Below are positions 26,564 through 35,861 of a DNA stretch of 64,000 nucleotides, one piece after another. Made by a program: the position numbers and the translations under genes. Numbering within the stretch: the first letter of the stretch is position 1; each line of letters opens with the position of its first letter. Source of the DNA: Afipia sp. P52-10. GTDB taxonomy: Bacteria; Pseudomonadota; Alphaproteobacteria; Rhizobiales; Xanthobacteraceae. The stretch is taken from NCBI RefSeq assembly GCF_000516555.1, contig NZ_AZSJ01000003.1:2103302-2167301 (forward strand). The letters run 5' to 3'. The notes beneath the pieces are model-generated. The model did not search any database and had not been told where the DNA came from. It saw nothing but the letters and a program-made list of their open reading frames with translations.

Positions 26564-27253
26564 TCAGAGCGCCGACATTTTCCGATCGCTCTTCCACGCC
26601 TTCGGAGCATGGTTGAACTGCATCACCTTGCTGGTCCTGATCGTCTTCGTCGGCAGCATCCGGGTCTGGGCGACATGCACAGTGCGGTTGCGGACGGCGG
26701 TGCGGTCATGAATGCGCGTCACGATGTTGACGCGCTTCACGGGCTGCACCCGCGTCACGTTGACGACACGGTTGATGTGCTTCACGTAACGCGTCCGGTT
26801 GACGTCCTTGTATTGCGTGACGTTACGGACCTTGTTGACCGTGTGGTAGCGATACACCGTGCTGGTGCTCGGTCGTGCCGTGTTATGCGCGATGTGCCGG
26901 GTCTGGCCGGTCGTGATCGTGCGTGTCGGCATCATGCGCGTCTGCGCCATGTGCTGGTTTTCACGCAGGACGGCAGTCCGGTTATGGACGCGGGTTACGA
27001 CATTCAGCCGGGTAATCGGCTGAACGCGCGTGACGTTGACGATGCGCTTGGTGTGCGTCACGTACCTCGTTCGGTTGATGTCACGGTAGCGCGTGACGTT
27101 TTGAACCCGTTGCTTGTTGTGGTATTTGTAGGATGTATGTACCTTCGTCGAGGAGATGGGTCGTTTTTCGGCGGTTGCGGGCAGCACCGCAAACGAGGTG
27201 CTGAGCAGAGCGGCCGCGGACAATCCGACGAGATACTTGATCGTCAACGTCAT
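26564..27253 (-). CDS. Secreted protein of two ~80-residue internal repeats, rich in VTR motifs
   Basis: A 229-residue protein with a signal peptide (MTLTIKYLVGLSAAALLSTSFAVLPATAE). The mature part is two tandem copies of about 80 residues. Each has RVxNVTxYxDxNRTRYVxH, VVNVTRVQPxxRxNxVTRxHxRTAV and QTRMxPTxTI. The whole is very basic with few acidic residues, and each copy repeats V-T-R. I know of no function. A cell-surface or envelope role is a guess from the signal peptide and charge. An AAGGAG site stands 8 bp before the ATG. It marks the return to non-island sequence. Confidence 0.75.
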   Translation of the reverse strand: MTLTIKYLVGLSAAALLSTSFAVLPATAEKRPISSTKVHTSYKYHNKQRVQNVTRYRDINRTRYVTHTKRIVNVTRVQPITRLNVVTRVHNRTAVLRENQHMAQTRMMPTRTITTGQTRHIAHNTARPSTSTVYRYHTVNKVRNVTQYKDVNRTRYVKHINRVVNVTRVQPVKRVNIVTRIHDRTAVRNRTVHVAQTRMLPTKTIRTSKVMQFNHAPKAWKSDRKMSAL

Positions 27254-27536
27254 GGTATGAGCTCCTTAAGGGCCGGTGACCACGTTGCCTCCGCCGGTCC
27301 CATCGGAGGCACGTAGAAAAAGCTCAAGGGCCGCAACGGGTTTCGCATCGGAAACCCGCGGAACGAACTGTTAGGCCCGAAAAAGAGTGTCGTTCTTAGC
27401 GTCCGGTTCATGCCGGAACTTTGTTTTGAAATTCGATTCAACAAATATTTAGCCTCAATCGCGCCGTTCTATCGGCAAATTGTCTCGGCATGCCTTACGC
27501 TCCGTGGGAAGGGGCGCCCGGGGGCAGGGAATTTTC
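27254..27536. other. Divergent intergenic region with one hairpin
   Basis: A gap of 283 bp between two divergent secreted-protein genes, so it should hold two promoters. It contains a perfect hairpin, CGGGTTTC-GCATCG-GAAACCCG (27337-27358). No coding frame seems real. Confidence 0.55.
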
Positions 27537-28367
27537 ATGCGAATATTCTTCTATGCAGCGGTCAGCGCTCTCATCGCGACGAGCGCTATCCAGACTGCGT
27601 CGGCCGCGCCTCAGTCAGGGCGAACCGATTGCCATGCAGCCGCGCTCGCCAATCTGCAGCGCCTCGCTCCGCGGGGTTACGCGATCTACGAGGCGGTCAG
27701 CGACAAGAAGCAATTCTTGCATTGGCTGACCTGTGATGACGTCCAGCTCGGGCTCGCGACCGGTGTCCATGAGACGGTGCATCTGTTGACCGAGGAGCGC
27801 GACGGCTATCCGCTCATCGATGGCAGCGTCGTTCGCCGTCCGCACGAGGTCTCGAAATTCTTCGCGCCGAAGGAGATCGCCGGGAAATTCAAACCTCAGG
27901 ATATCTACGTGCAGACCTATCTGCGGCCGGGCGGAGCATCGTCCAAGGATGACCTGCTGTATCTGCTCGACGAGCTGAACGCCTACAGCCACGATCTCAA
28001 TGCGGCGGTCAGCCTCGTCTCCCTGCGTCGGCGCGACCGCGACGTCGATCATCGCGACGGCCTTGCGGCGATGATGACCTTCGTCATGAGCTACGCCGAG
28101 ACGGCGCAGAAGAGTCAGGCGTCGACCTGGCAGCGCCTGTTGCGCCCGGGGCCGAAGCATGTGGTTCAGACCCTGTGGAAGCAGGCGGAGGGCGTGCTGG
28201 CGTCGTCGTGCGGCATTCCCGCCTTCGGCAAGAACGACCGCGACTATATCCGCTTCCTGTGCGAGCCTAAGAACGGTGCCGCGCTGTCCGAGGTGCTTGG
28301 CCGCGCGCCGGCTTGCGCCAGCGAATGTCTCGCGGCGCCGACGGCGTCCGCCGTGCCGCCCGGTTAA
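27537..28367 (+). CDS. Secreted protein of unknown function
   Basis: A 276-residue protein with a clear signal peptide (MRIFFYAAVSALIATSAIQTASAA). The mature part has a few cysteines (for example in GRTDCHAAA, LTCDDV, SCGIP and FLCEPKN) and a HETVHLL stretch that resembles a metalloprotease HExxH motif only in part (HETVH has the pattern). A metal-dependent peptidase is therefore possible but unproven. The ATG at 27537 has AGGGA 6 bp upstream. The next gene is convergent, 20 bp away. Confidence 0.7.
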   Translation: MRIFFYAAVSALIATSAIQTASAAPQSGRTDCHAAALANLQRLAPRGYAIYEAVSDKKQFLHWLTCDDVQLGLATGVHETVHLLTEERDGYPLIDGSVVRRPHEVSKFFAPKEIAGKFKPQDIYVQTYLRPGGASSKDDLLYLLDELNAYSHDLNAAVSLVSLRRRDRDVDHRDGLAAMMTFVMSYAETAQKSQASTWQRLLRPGPKHVVQTLWKQAEGVLASSCGIPAFGKNDRDYIRFLCEPKNGAALSEVLGRAPACASECLAAPTASAVPPG

Positions 28368-28387
28368 GCGCGGCGTCGTTTCGAGGT

Positions 28388-30424
28388 TTACTTTCGCAGC
28401 GGGACGCCTTTGGTGGTGAAGCGCTGGGTCCGGCCGCTGCCGCGCACCGGCCGCCGCGTGCCGGCGGCCTTGCCGGTGCCGGGCGGTTGATGTGCCGGCA
28501 CGAGCTGATCAGGGCGTGAGCCGATCAGATCGGCGCGGCCCATCTGTTTCAGCGCCTCGCGCAAGATCGGCCAGTTGTCGGGGTCGTGATAACGCAGGAA
28601 TGCCTTGTGCAGTCGGCGTTGCCGCAATCCCCTGATCGCCTCGACCTTGTCGCTCGCGCCGCGCCGCACGCCGCGCAGCGGATTGACGCCGGTGTGGTAC
28701 ATGGCGGTGGCGGTCGCCATCGGCGAGGGCAGGAAGGTCTGGACCTGATCGGCGCGGTAGCGGTTCTTCTTCAGCCAGAGCGCGAGGTTCATCATGTCCT
28801 CGTCGGTGGTGCCGGGATGCGCCGCGATGAAATACGGGATCAGGTAGTATTTCTTACCGGCCTGCCGCGCGGCGGCTTCGAACATCGTCTTGAAGCGATC
28901 GTAAGCGCCAATGCCCGGCTTCATCATTTTGTCGAGCGGCCCGCGCTCGGTGTGCTCGGGCGCGATCTTCAGATAACCGCCGACATGGTGTGTGACGAGC
29001 TCCTGCACATATTCCGGGCTCTTCACCGCGAGATCGTAGCGCACGCCGGAGGCGACCATCACCTTCTTGACACCCTTCACCTCGCGCACCTTGCGGTAGA
29101 GGCGGATCAGGTCGTCGTGCGAGGTGTTCAGGTTCGGGCAGATATCGGGAAACACACAGGATGGCCGCCGGCACAGCGCCTCGACCTTCGGATCGTTGCA
29201 GGCCATCCGGTACATGTTGGCGGTCGGTCCGCCGATGTCGGAGATCACGCCGGTAAAGCCTGGCGTCTTGTCGCGGATCCGCTCGATCTCGCGCAGGATC
29301 GAGCCTTCCGAACGGTTCTGGATGATGCGGCCTTCGTGTTCGGTGATCGAGCAGAACGTGCAGCCGCCGAAGCAGCCACGCATGATCGTCACCGAGAACT
29401 TGATCATGTCCCAGGCCGGGATCTTGGCATCTCCGTAAGAGGGATGCGGCGCGCGGGCATAGGGCAGGTCGTAGACGGCGTCCATCTCGTCGGATGTCAG
29501 CGGGATCGGCGGCGGATTGAGCCACAGGTCGCGATCGCCATGGCGCTGGACCAGCGCCCGCGCATTGCCGGGATTGCTCTCCCGATGCAGCACGCGCGAG
29601 GCGCGGGCATAGGCCTCGCGGTCCGTTTCGACCTGCTCGCAGGCCGGCAGCCGGATCACGGCGTCGCCGGCGTGACGGCCGGCGCCCTCGTCGGCGGAGT
29701 CGAGGTCATCGGCATGCAGCTCGGTGAAGTGATCGGGAACGCTGCGGAACAGCGCGACGCCGCGAATGGAGTCGAGATCGTGCGGCGCTTCGCCGGCCGC
29801 GAGCCGGTGCGCCACCTCGACCACCGCACGCTCGGCATTGCCGTAGAGCAGCAGGTCGGCCTTGGCATCCGCGAGCACCGAACGGCGCACTTTCTCCGAC
29901 CAGTAGTCGTAGTGGGCGATGCGGCGCAGCGACGCCTCGATGCCGCCGAGCACGATCGGAACATCCTTGAACGCCTCGCGGCAGCGCTGGGCGTAGACGA
30001 TGGTGCAGCGGTCCGGCCGGCCGCCGCCCGCGCCGCCTGGCGTGTAGGCATCATCGTGGCGCAGCCGCCGGTCCGCCGTGTAGCGGTTCACCATCGAGTC
30101 CATGTTGCCGCCGGTGACGCCGAAGAACACCCGTGGCTTGCCCAGCGCCTTGAACGGCTCGGCCGAATGCCAGTCCGGCTGCGCGATGATACCGACGCGG
30201 AAGCCCTGTGCCTCGAGCAGTCGGCCGATGATCGCCATGCCGAAGCTCGGGTGGTCGACATAGGCGTCGCCGGTCACCAGCACGATGTCGCAGGCGTCCC
30301 AGCCGAGCGCCTCCATCTCGGCGCGGCTCATCGGCAGGAACGGAGCCGGATTGGCGGAAGGCGTCCGGTGGCGCGGCCAGGACATCAAGGGCTTTTCAGC
30401 AGTAAGGGTCATGGCGCCACGCAT
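28388..30424 (-). CDS. YgiQ-family radical SAM protein
   Basis: A large radical S-adenosylmethionine enzyme of unknown reaction, 678 residues. The N-terminal domain has [38 protein letters not shown], nearly the family signature. The Fe-S cluster motif is [18 protein letters not shown], with CFGGCTFC as Cx3Cx2C. The C-terminus has a basic, proline-rich tail. The start is uncertain: 30424 has GGAG nearby, while 30412 (MTLTAEKP) is also plausible. Confidence 0.92.
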   Translation of the reverse strand: MRGAMTLTAEKPLMSWPRHRTPSANPAPFLPMSRAEMEALGWDACDIVLVTGDAYVDHPSFGMAIIGRLLEAQGFRVGIIAQPDWHSAEPFKALGKPRVFFGVTGGNMDSMVNRYTADRRLRHDDAYTPGGAGGGRPDRCTIVYAQRCREAFKDVPIVLGGIEASLRRIAHYDYWSEKVRRSVLADAKADLLLYGNAERAVVEVAHRLAAGEAPHDLDSIRGVALFRSVPDHFTELHADDLDSADEGAGRHAGDAVIRLPACEQVETDREAYARASRVLHRESNPGNARALVQRHGDRDLWLNPPPIPLTSDEMDAVYDLPYARAPHPSYGDAKIPAWDMIKFSVTIMRGCFGGCTFCSITEHEGRIIQNRSEGSILREIERIRDKTPGFTGVISDIGGPTANMYRMACNDPKVEALCRRPSCVFPDICPNLNTSHDDLIRLYRKVREVKGVKKVMVASGVRYDLAVKSPEYVQELVTHHVGGYLKIAPEHTERGPLDKMMKPGIGAYDRFKTMFEAAARQAGKKYYLIPYFIAAHPGTTDEDMMNLALWLKKNRYRADQVQTFLPSPMATATAMYHTGVNPLRGVRRGASDKVEAIRGLRQRRLHKAFLRYHDPDNWPILREALKQMGRADLIGSRPDQLVPAHQPPGTGKAAGTRRPVRGSGRTQRFTTKGVPLRK

Positions 30425-30749
30425 AAGACTCCAGCGGCGCAAATTCAACCGATCGACGCTGCGGGCTGACGATCGGTCCGCGCCAGGAGCGACGCCGTGC
30501 GGCCAAGGTTGCCGCCGGAGGCGCATTCCATGACTGGACTACAGGCAAAATAACCCAAGCCGAACAGGAAGATGGCGCGTTTGGTGGATCGATATCGCTC
30601 GCGCCGGTCAGTCTCGGGCGGCGGCCTCGGCGCGTGCAGCCGTGGTCGGTTCCGCCGCACATTCTTTCAAGGCGGCAAAGATTCCGTCGGTCATGTGTCT
30701 GTTGCGCAGAGCGGCGTCACGGCCGCACAGAGCCGTGTTCGCTCCGAGG
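30425..30749. other. Intergenic stretch between the YgiQ gene and the IclR operon
   Basis: About 325 bp with no convincing coding frame, following the 3' end of the IclR gene and preceding the YgiQ start. It should hold the YgiQ promoter. No other element seen. Confidence 0.4.
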
Positions 30750-31640
30750 TCAGCCTCGGCCCTTCACTTGGTCCTTCACCTGATCTTTCCCTTGGATACG
30801 CGGCCGGTAGCCCATGGTGCGGGAGATTTCGCGGCCGGCGTCATAAATGGTGCTGCTGAGTTTGTTCGCGTTGGCCCTGGCGCGTTCGGTGGGGGCGGCG
30901 ATGCCGATCGCCGCGACGATGGTTCCGGAGCTGTCGAAGATGGGAGCTGCGAAGCCGGCGACCCCGAACGTGCCTTGATCGAAGGTCGCGGCGACGTGGT
31001 TCTTGCGCACCTCTTCCAGGATCGCGCGCAGGCGGGCGCGGTTGATCTCGGTATGCGGCGTATGGCGCACCATCTTCACCGTTCGCATGTACTCATTCAA
31101 CCAGTGATCGACCTGGAACGCGAGCAGGACGCGCCCAACCGCCGACCATAGCAGCGGCCGCGAGTCGCCGACCGTCGCCGAAAACCGGATCGCGGTCGGG
31201 CTTTCGAACTTTTCGACATACACCGCCGAGCGTTTGTCGGTGGACATCACCGCCAGGACGGAGGTCTCGTGCGTCTGATCGACGATCCGCCGCATCACGG
31301 GCCGGGCGAGCTCGGCGAACCCGAGAAAGCGCCGCGTCGCAGTGATCGCACTGGCCAGGCCATAGGCTTCCGGGCCGAGCTGATACAGTCCATCGACAAA
31401 CGACAGGTGCTGGCTCGCGGTCAGCCCGCGCAGCAGGTTCAGCAGGCTGCTCTTCGGCGTGCCGATGCTGTCGCTCAATGTCGCCAGCGACGCGCCGGTC
31501 GGGCGCGAGCACAGGTCATCGAGGATTCGCATGATTCGATGGACCGAGCGCGGGGCGGCCGAGTCGGAGACGGCGTTTCCGCCCGCGGCTTTGCTGGTTT
31601 TTCGCCGTCTGGGCGTTGCGGACGTCGCGCGCGGTGCCAT
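30750..31640 (-). CDS. IclR-family transcriptional regulator (1)
   Basis: A 296-residue regulator. The N-terminal winged helix (about 30-95) has ASLATLSDSIGTPKSSLLNLLRGL; the C-terminal IclR effector domain includes TSVLAVMSTDKRSAVYVEKFES and GFAAPIFDSSGTIVAAIGIAAP. It most likely senses the compound handled by the neighbouring CoA-transferase and TRAP genes. Its ATG overlaps the stop of the CoA-transferase (ATGA at 31640), so it is the last gene of that operon. The C-terminus ends in a small basic repeat (KDQVKDQVKGRG). Confidence 0.92.
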   Translation of the reverse strand: MAPRATSATPRRRKTSKAAGGNAVSDSAAPRSVHRIMRILDDLCSRPTGASLATLSDSIGTPKSSLLNLLRGLTASQHLSFVDGLYQLGPEAYGLASAITATRRFLGFAELARPVMRRIVDQTHETSVLAVMSTDKRSAVYVEKFESPTAIRFSATVGDSRPLLWSAVGRVLLAFQVDHWLNEYMRTVKMVRHTPHTEINRARLRAILEEVRKNHVAATFDQGTFGVAGFAAPIFDSSGTIVAAIGIAAPTERARANANKLSSTIYDAGREISRTMGYRPRIQGKDQVKDQVKGRG

Positions 31641-32869
31641 CAGCCCCCCTGATACAGCGCGCCGATGGCGACGAGCTCGGCGATATCCGCCTCGGAAAAG
31701 CCGGCTTCGCGCAGCACTTCGCCGCTGTGTTCGCCGAGGCACGGCGGATGGCGCCGGATCGAGGGCGGCGTCTTGCTCCAGGTCGCGGCCGGTCCGGTCA
31801 CCCGCAACGTCCCCTCGGTCGGATGCTGGATCTCTTGAAACAGGCCGACGGCGGCGAGGTGCGGATCGTCGATCAGGCTGTCGAGATCGTGCATGGTGCC
31901 GTAGGGGATATCGGCCTGCTCGAACAGCGCCATCCAGTCCGCGGTGCTGCGCGTTTGCATGACCTCGGAGAACCATTTGTAGACGAAGTCGTAATTCAGG
32001 GTCCGTGCGGCCATGTCCTTCAGGCGCGGATCGCGCTGCGTCTCGTCGGCGAGGCCGACGGCGCTGAAGAACGCTGTCCACTGCTTGTCGGTGTAGACCA
32101 GGGCGCAGAGATAGCCGTCGCTGGTGCGATAGGGGCGGCGGTCGGGAGCCAGCAGGCGCGGATAGCCCGGTGCGCCGATCGGCGGATCGAAGCTGCGGCC
32201 GCCCATGTGGTCGCCGAGCACGAACTGCGCCATCGTCTCGAACATCGGGATTTCGATCGCCTGGCCCTCGCCGGTGCGGTCGCGATGCAAAAGCGCGGCG
32301 AGGATCGCATGCGTTGCGTTCAGGCCGACGATGCGGTCCGCCATCGTCGCCGGTGAGTAGCGTGGCTCGCCGGTGATCTGTCCCGACAGCGCCGGCAGCG
32401 CGGTCAATCCCTGGATCAGGTCGTCATAGGCGGGCCGGCCGGCATACGGGCCGGTCTCGCCGAATCCGTGCAGGCTCGCATAGACGAGGCGCGGATTGAG
32501 CGCGAGCAGGTCGTCGGCACCGAGCCGTAGCCGCTGCATCGCTGCCGGGCGCACGTTGTGCACGAACACATCGGCCGTTGCCGACAGCCGCAGCAGGGCC
32601 TCGCGGCCGCGCTCGTGCTTCAGGTCGAGAACGATGGAACGCTTGTTGCGGTTGCCCTGGAGATACATCGCGCCCATGCGTGGATGGCGCATGGGCGCGG
32701 CGTGACGCATCACGTCGCCGTCCGGACTTTCCACCTTGATGACGTCGGCGCCGTAGTCGCCGAGGATCATCGTGGCGAAGGGCCCCATCATCACACTGGT
32801 CAGGTCGATGATCCTGACGCCGGTGAGCGGACCCTTGCGTGCGGGGGCTTCAGTCGGTCGGGCGGTCAC
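31640..32869 (-). CDS. CaiB/BaiF family CoA-transferase (1)
   Basis: A 409-residue class III CoA-transferase that moves CoA between carboxylic acids. The N-terminal signature is GVRIIDLTSVMMGPFATMILGDYGADVIKVESP, with GNRNKRSIVLDLK next. The conserved aspartate is in AYDDLIQGLTALPALSG. Start GTG at 32869, with GAGG 7 bp upstream. It is in the operon with the TRAP transporter, so it probably activates the imported acid. The acid is not known. Confidence 0.92.
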   Translation of the reverse strand: MTARPTEAPARKGPLTGVRIIDLTSVMMGPFATMILGDYGADVIKVESPDGDVMRHAAPMRHPRMGAMYLQGNRNKRSIVLDLKHERGREALLRLSATADVFVHNVRPAAMQRLRLGADDLLALNPRLVYASLHGFGETGPYAGRPAYDDLIQGLTALPALSGQITGEPRYSPATMADRIVGLNATHAILAALLHRDRTGEGQAIEIPMFETMAQFVLGDHMGGRSFDPPIGAPGYPRLLAPDRRPYRTSDGYLCALVYTDKQWTAFFSAVGLADETQRDPRLKDMAARTLNYDFVYKWFSEVMQTRSTADWMALFEQADIPYGTMHDLDSLIDDPHLAAVGLFQEIQHPTEGTLRVTGPAATWSKTPPSIRRHPPCLGEHSGEVLREAGFSEADIAELVAIGALYQGG

Positions 32870-32878
32870 GGATAGGCC

Positions 32879-33919
32879 TCAGCGGTTGGCGTTGACGGCG
32901 TCGGTGAAGGCCTTGAAGACCTCGGTGCCGGGCTTGCCGCGCTTGTCGAGGTCCTTCACCCAGTCCTCGGCGACGACCTTGAAGGCATCCGCGAACGACT
33001 TCTTGTCCTCGGGGCCTAACTCGATCACCTTCATGCCCTGCGACTTGATCTTCTCCGCCGCGGCCTTCTCGCCATCCTCGAAACGCTTGCAGCCTTCGCG
33101 GGTGGTCTGCTCACCGGCTTCGATCAGAGCCTTGCGGACATTCTCGGGCAGCGTTTTGAACTTCGCTTCGCCGATCGAGTAGGTGAAGATCGCGGTGCCG
33201 AAGTTCAGTCCCTCGGTGCCGGACTTCAGGAGCTTGCCGAGTTCGTAGGAGACCGAGCTCTGATAGGAGAAGATCGCGCCGTCCAGCGTGCCGCGGCTGA
33301 GCGACTCGTAGATTTCCGGCGCCGCCATGCGGACCGGCACGCCCTTGATCGCGCGCATCATCAGGTCCATCGCGCCGCCGGTGGTGCGGATCTTCAGGCC
33401 TTCGAGGTCCTTGGCGGTCTTCACCACGCGGCTGTTGGCGAGTTGGATCTGGTAGGCGGGCAGGGCGATCGTCACCAGCGGCCGTAGCTGGTTGGGTGCG
33501 AACTCCTTGGTTTCGAGAATGCCGCCATTGTGGGAGATCTTGTAGAAGGCGAGCGACCCTTGGCATTCGGTCTGGAAGATACCGGGCAGTTCGGCGACCG
33601 CGGTCAGCGGATATTTGTCGGACGAATAGGACGGCACGATGTAGGCGATGTCGGCGACGCCGGCGACCGTCAGTTGCGCCATGTCCTTCGCCTTGCCGAG
33701 CTGCTCGGCCGGAAAGTGCTGGAACGTCACCTGCCCGTTGGTCTTCTTGCTGACGAGTTCGCTGAACGGTTTGCCGACCAGCTCATGGATCACATGGCCG
33801 TTGGGCAGGCTGTCGGCGAGACGCAGCGTGATGGCCTGCTGGGCCAGCGCCGGGCTCGCGCCGACGGCGAGCCATGCCGCGGCGAAAACGGCGGGCCTGC
33901 TCAAAGTGACTGTCGTCAT
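32879..33919 (-). CDS. TRAP transporter substrate-binding protein DctP (1)
   Basis: A 346-residue periplasmic binding protein with a signal peptide ending near SPALAQQ. The mature part has the DctP pattern: ITLRLADSLPNGHVIHELVGKPFSELVSKKTNGQVTFQHFPAEQLG and KTAKDLEGLKIRTTGGAMDLMMRAIKGVPVRMAAPEIYESLSRGTLDG. It binds an organic acid for the DctQM permease encoded next to it. A second DctP of the same subgroup lies at the other end of this operon. Confidence 0.93.
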   Translation of the reverse strand: MTTVTLSRPAVFAAAWLAVGASPALAQQAITLRLADSLPNGHVIHELVGKPFSELVSKKTNGQVTFQHFPAEQLGKAKDMAQLTVAGVADIAYIVPSYSSDKYPLTAVAELPGIFQTECQGSLAFYKISHNGGILETKEFAPNQLRPLVTIALPAYQIQLANSRVVKTAKDLEGLKIRTTGGAMDLMMRAIKGVPVRMAAPEIYESLSRGTLDGAIFSYQSSVSYELGKLLKSGTEGLNFGTAIFTYSIGEAKFKTLPENVRKALIEAGEQTTREGCKRFEDGEKAAAEKIKSQGMKVIELGPEDKKSFADAFKVVAEDWVKDLDKRGKPGTEVFKAFTDAVNANR

Positions 33920-33958
33920 GGTTCTCTCCCGGTTCGTTGGTTTGATGGGTTGCCTCGG

Positions 33959-35248
33959 TCAGTAGCCCATCTTCATCGGCAGCCACAGAATGATCTGTGG
34001 CCAGATGACGAGGATGGCGATGGCGATCAGATGGGCGATGAAATGCGGCAGGGTGCCGTGGAACACCTCGGCGACCGGCCGGCCCGAATAGCGCGCGACC
34101 ACGAAGCAGTTGAGACCGACCGGTGGCGTGATCATGCCGACTTCGGCGGTTACGATTTTGATGACGCCGAACCAGAGCGGGTCGTAGCCGAGCGCCTTGA
34201 TCAGCGGCAGCACAATCGGCACCGTCAGCACCAGGATCGCGATTTGATCCATGAACGAGCCGAGGATGATGTAGCCGAACAGGATCAGCGTCAGGATCAC
34301 CCAGGGCGGCACCTGAAGGCTGCCGACATAGGCGACCAGGTTCTGCGTCACCTGGGTCAGTGTGAAGAAGTAGCCGAAGATCGACGCGCCGAGCAGGATC
34401 ATCGCGATCATGCAGGTGCCGTGCGCCGAGCGCAGCAGCGCGCTGCGCAGGCTCGTCAGGTTGATCTTGCGCTTCCATGCGGCAAGGCAGAAGGCGCCGA
34501 AGGCGCCGAGCGCCGAGGCTTCGGTCGGCGTCGCGACCCCCGAATAGATGACGCCGGTGACCATGCCGAACAGCAGCAGCATCGGTCCGACCACGCGCAG
34601 CATGCGCAGCTTCTCGCGGAACGTGACTGGCGGTGCGGCCGGCGCGCGCGACGGGTCCTGCCAGGCAAGAAACCAGACCGTCAGCATGATGGTGATGGTG
34701 ACGAGAATGCCGGGGATGACGCCGCCGATCAGCAGCGCGCCGATGTTGACCTCCGCCAGCAGGCCGTAGATGACCAGCGCCACCGACGGCGGGATCAGCA
34801 TCGCCAGCGTGCCCGAGATCGCCACCACGCCGGCGGCCATCTTCGGCTCGTATCCCTGCTTCAGCATCGCCGGCAGACTGGTCGAGGACAGTGTTGCCGC
34901 CGACGCGGTGCTGGTGCCGCAGATCGCGCCGAAGCCGGCCCCGGCGAGGGCCGTTGCCATGCCGAGTCCGCCCGGAATGCGGCCGACCCACGCGGCGGTC
35001 GCCTTGAACAGATCGTCGGCGATGCCGCTGACGAGGACGAATTCCGCCATCAGCAGGAACATCGGGATGGTGATGAGCTCATAGGAGGTGACGGCGGAGA
35101 GCGGCGCGGTCTGCAGGATGCCGGTCAGGATCGGCATGCCGCCGATCAGGTAGAGCCCTAGCACGCCCGACCCCGCCATGGCGAAGCCGACCGGGGTGCC
35201 GATCGCGAGCAACACGAACAGCACGACCATTGCGATTGTGAGGATCAT
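33959..35248 (-). CDS. TRAP transporter large permease DctM
   Basis: A 429-residue protein with about twelve hydrophobic helices, the large permease of a TRAP transporter that takes up organic acids with sodium. It has the DctM pattern: IPMFLLMAEFVL near the start, GFGAICGTSTASAATL and GLNCFVVARYSG near the end. The ATG at 35248 overlaps the DctQ stop by 4 bp, so they are coupled. Confidence 0.94.
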   Translation of the reverse strand: MILTIAMVVLFVLLAIGTPVGFAMAGSGVLGLYLIGGMPILTGILQTAPLSAVTSYELITIPMFLLMAEFVLVSGIADDLFKATAAWVGRIPGGLGMATALAGAGFGAICGTSTASAATLSSTSLPAMLKQGYEPKMAAGVVAISGTLAMLIPPSVALVIYGLLAEVNIGALLIGGVIPGILVTITIMLTVWFLAWQDPSRAPAAPPVTFREKLRMLRVVGPMLLLFGMVTGVIYSGVATPTEASALGAFGAFCLAAWKRKINLTSLRSALLRSAHGTCMIAMILLGASIFGYFFTLTQVTQNLVAYVGSLQVPPWVILTLILFGYIILGSFMDQIAILVLTVPIVLPLIKALGYDPLWFGVIKIVTAEVGMITPPVGLNCFVVARYSGRPVAEVFHGTLPHFIAHLIAIAILVIWPQIILWLPMKMGY

Positions 35249-35796
35249 TCGAAGCTTTCCTCTGCGGTGGCGTGGGAGGCGGGCAGGGCGATCACCGCGC
35301 GTCCGGTCAGAAGAGAGATGAGGTGGAGAACGAAATGCAGCGCGAGGCGCAGCGTCAGCAGCCCGGCGCCGAACGGCACCAGCGCGATCGATGGCCACAT
35401 CGGCCAGGGGATCGCGCCGGCCATCACGTCTCCCGCCTGGAAGCTTTCGATGGCGCGCAGGTATCCGAGGTAGGCGATCAGCGAGAACACCGCGATGCCG
35501 ACAAGGGCGGTGACCAGTTCGGTGATGCGGATCGCCGTCGGCGGCAGCTTCTGCTGCAGGATATCGACGCTGACATGGGCGTGGTTGGTGAAGGCGCCGG
35601 ACAGGACGAGAAAGAACACGCCGGCCATCAGGTAGAGGGCGATCAGGTCATACGCCCAGGAGAACGGATGGTTGAATCCGTAACGCATCACGACATCGCT
35701 GAAGACGATGATCATGATCGCGAACATGAAAATCGCGGCGATCGTCGAAGCTATCTTTTCGATAGCTCCGACGATCTTCGATAGTCCTTCAAGCAA
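35245..35796 (-). CDS. TRAP transporter small permease DctQ
   Basis: A 183-residue protein with four membrane helices (about 15-35, 48-70, 90-112 and 130-155), the small subunit of the TRAP permease. DVVMRYGFNHPFSWAYDL is the DctQ signature. I chose the TTG at 35796 because a near-perfect GGAGG stands 6 bp upstream; the longer GTG at 35817 has no site. It lies between DctP2 and DctM. Confidence 0.88.
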   Translation of the reverse strand: MLEGLSKIVGAIEKIASTIAAIFMFAIMIIVFSDVVMRYGFNHPFSWAYDLIALYLMAGVFFLVLSGAFTNHAHVSVDILQQKLPPTAIRITELVTALVGIAVFSLIAYLGYLRAIESFQAGDVMAGAIPWPMWPSIALVPFGAGLLTLRLALHFVLHLISLLTGRAVIALPASHATAEESFE

Positions 35797-35861
35797 GAGA
35801 AACCTCCCGTCCGCCACGGCTTATGGCCGTATCGTTTGTGCGTGAGACCCGGCGCCGAATG

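Noticed and set aside
28586-30469. A plus-strand frame of about 627 residues
   Set aside because: It is antisense to the YgiQ gene, whose Fe-S motif is certain.
33530-35161. A plus-strand frame of about 543 residues rich in Asp, His, Arg and Gln
   Set aside because: It is antisense to DctP and DctM, and the composition is typical of an antisense shadow.
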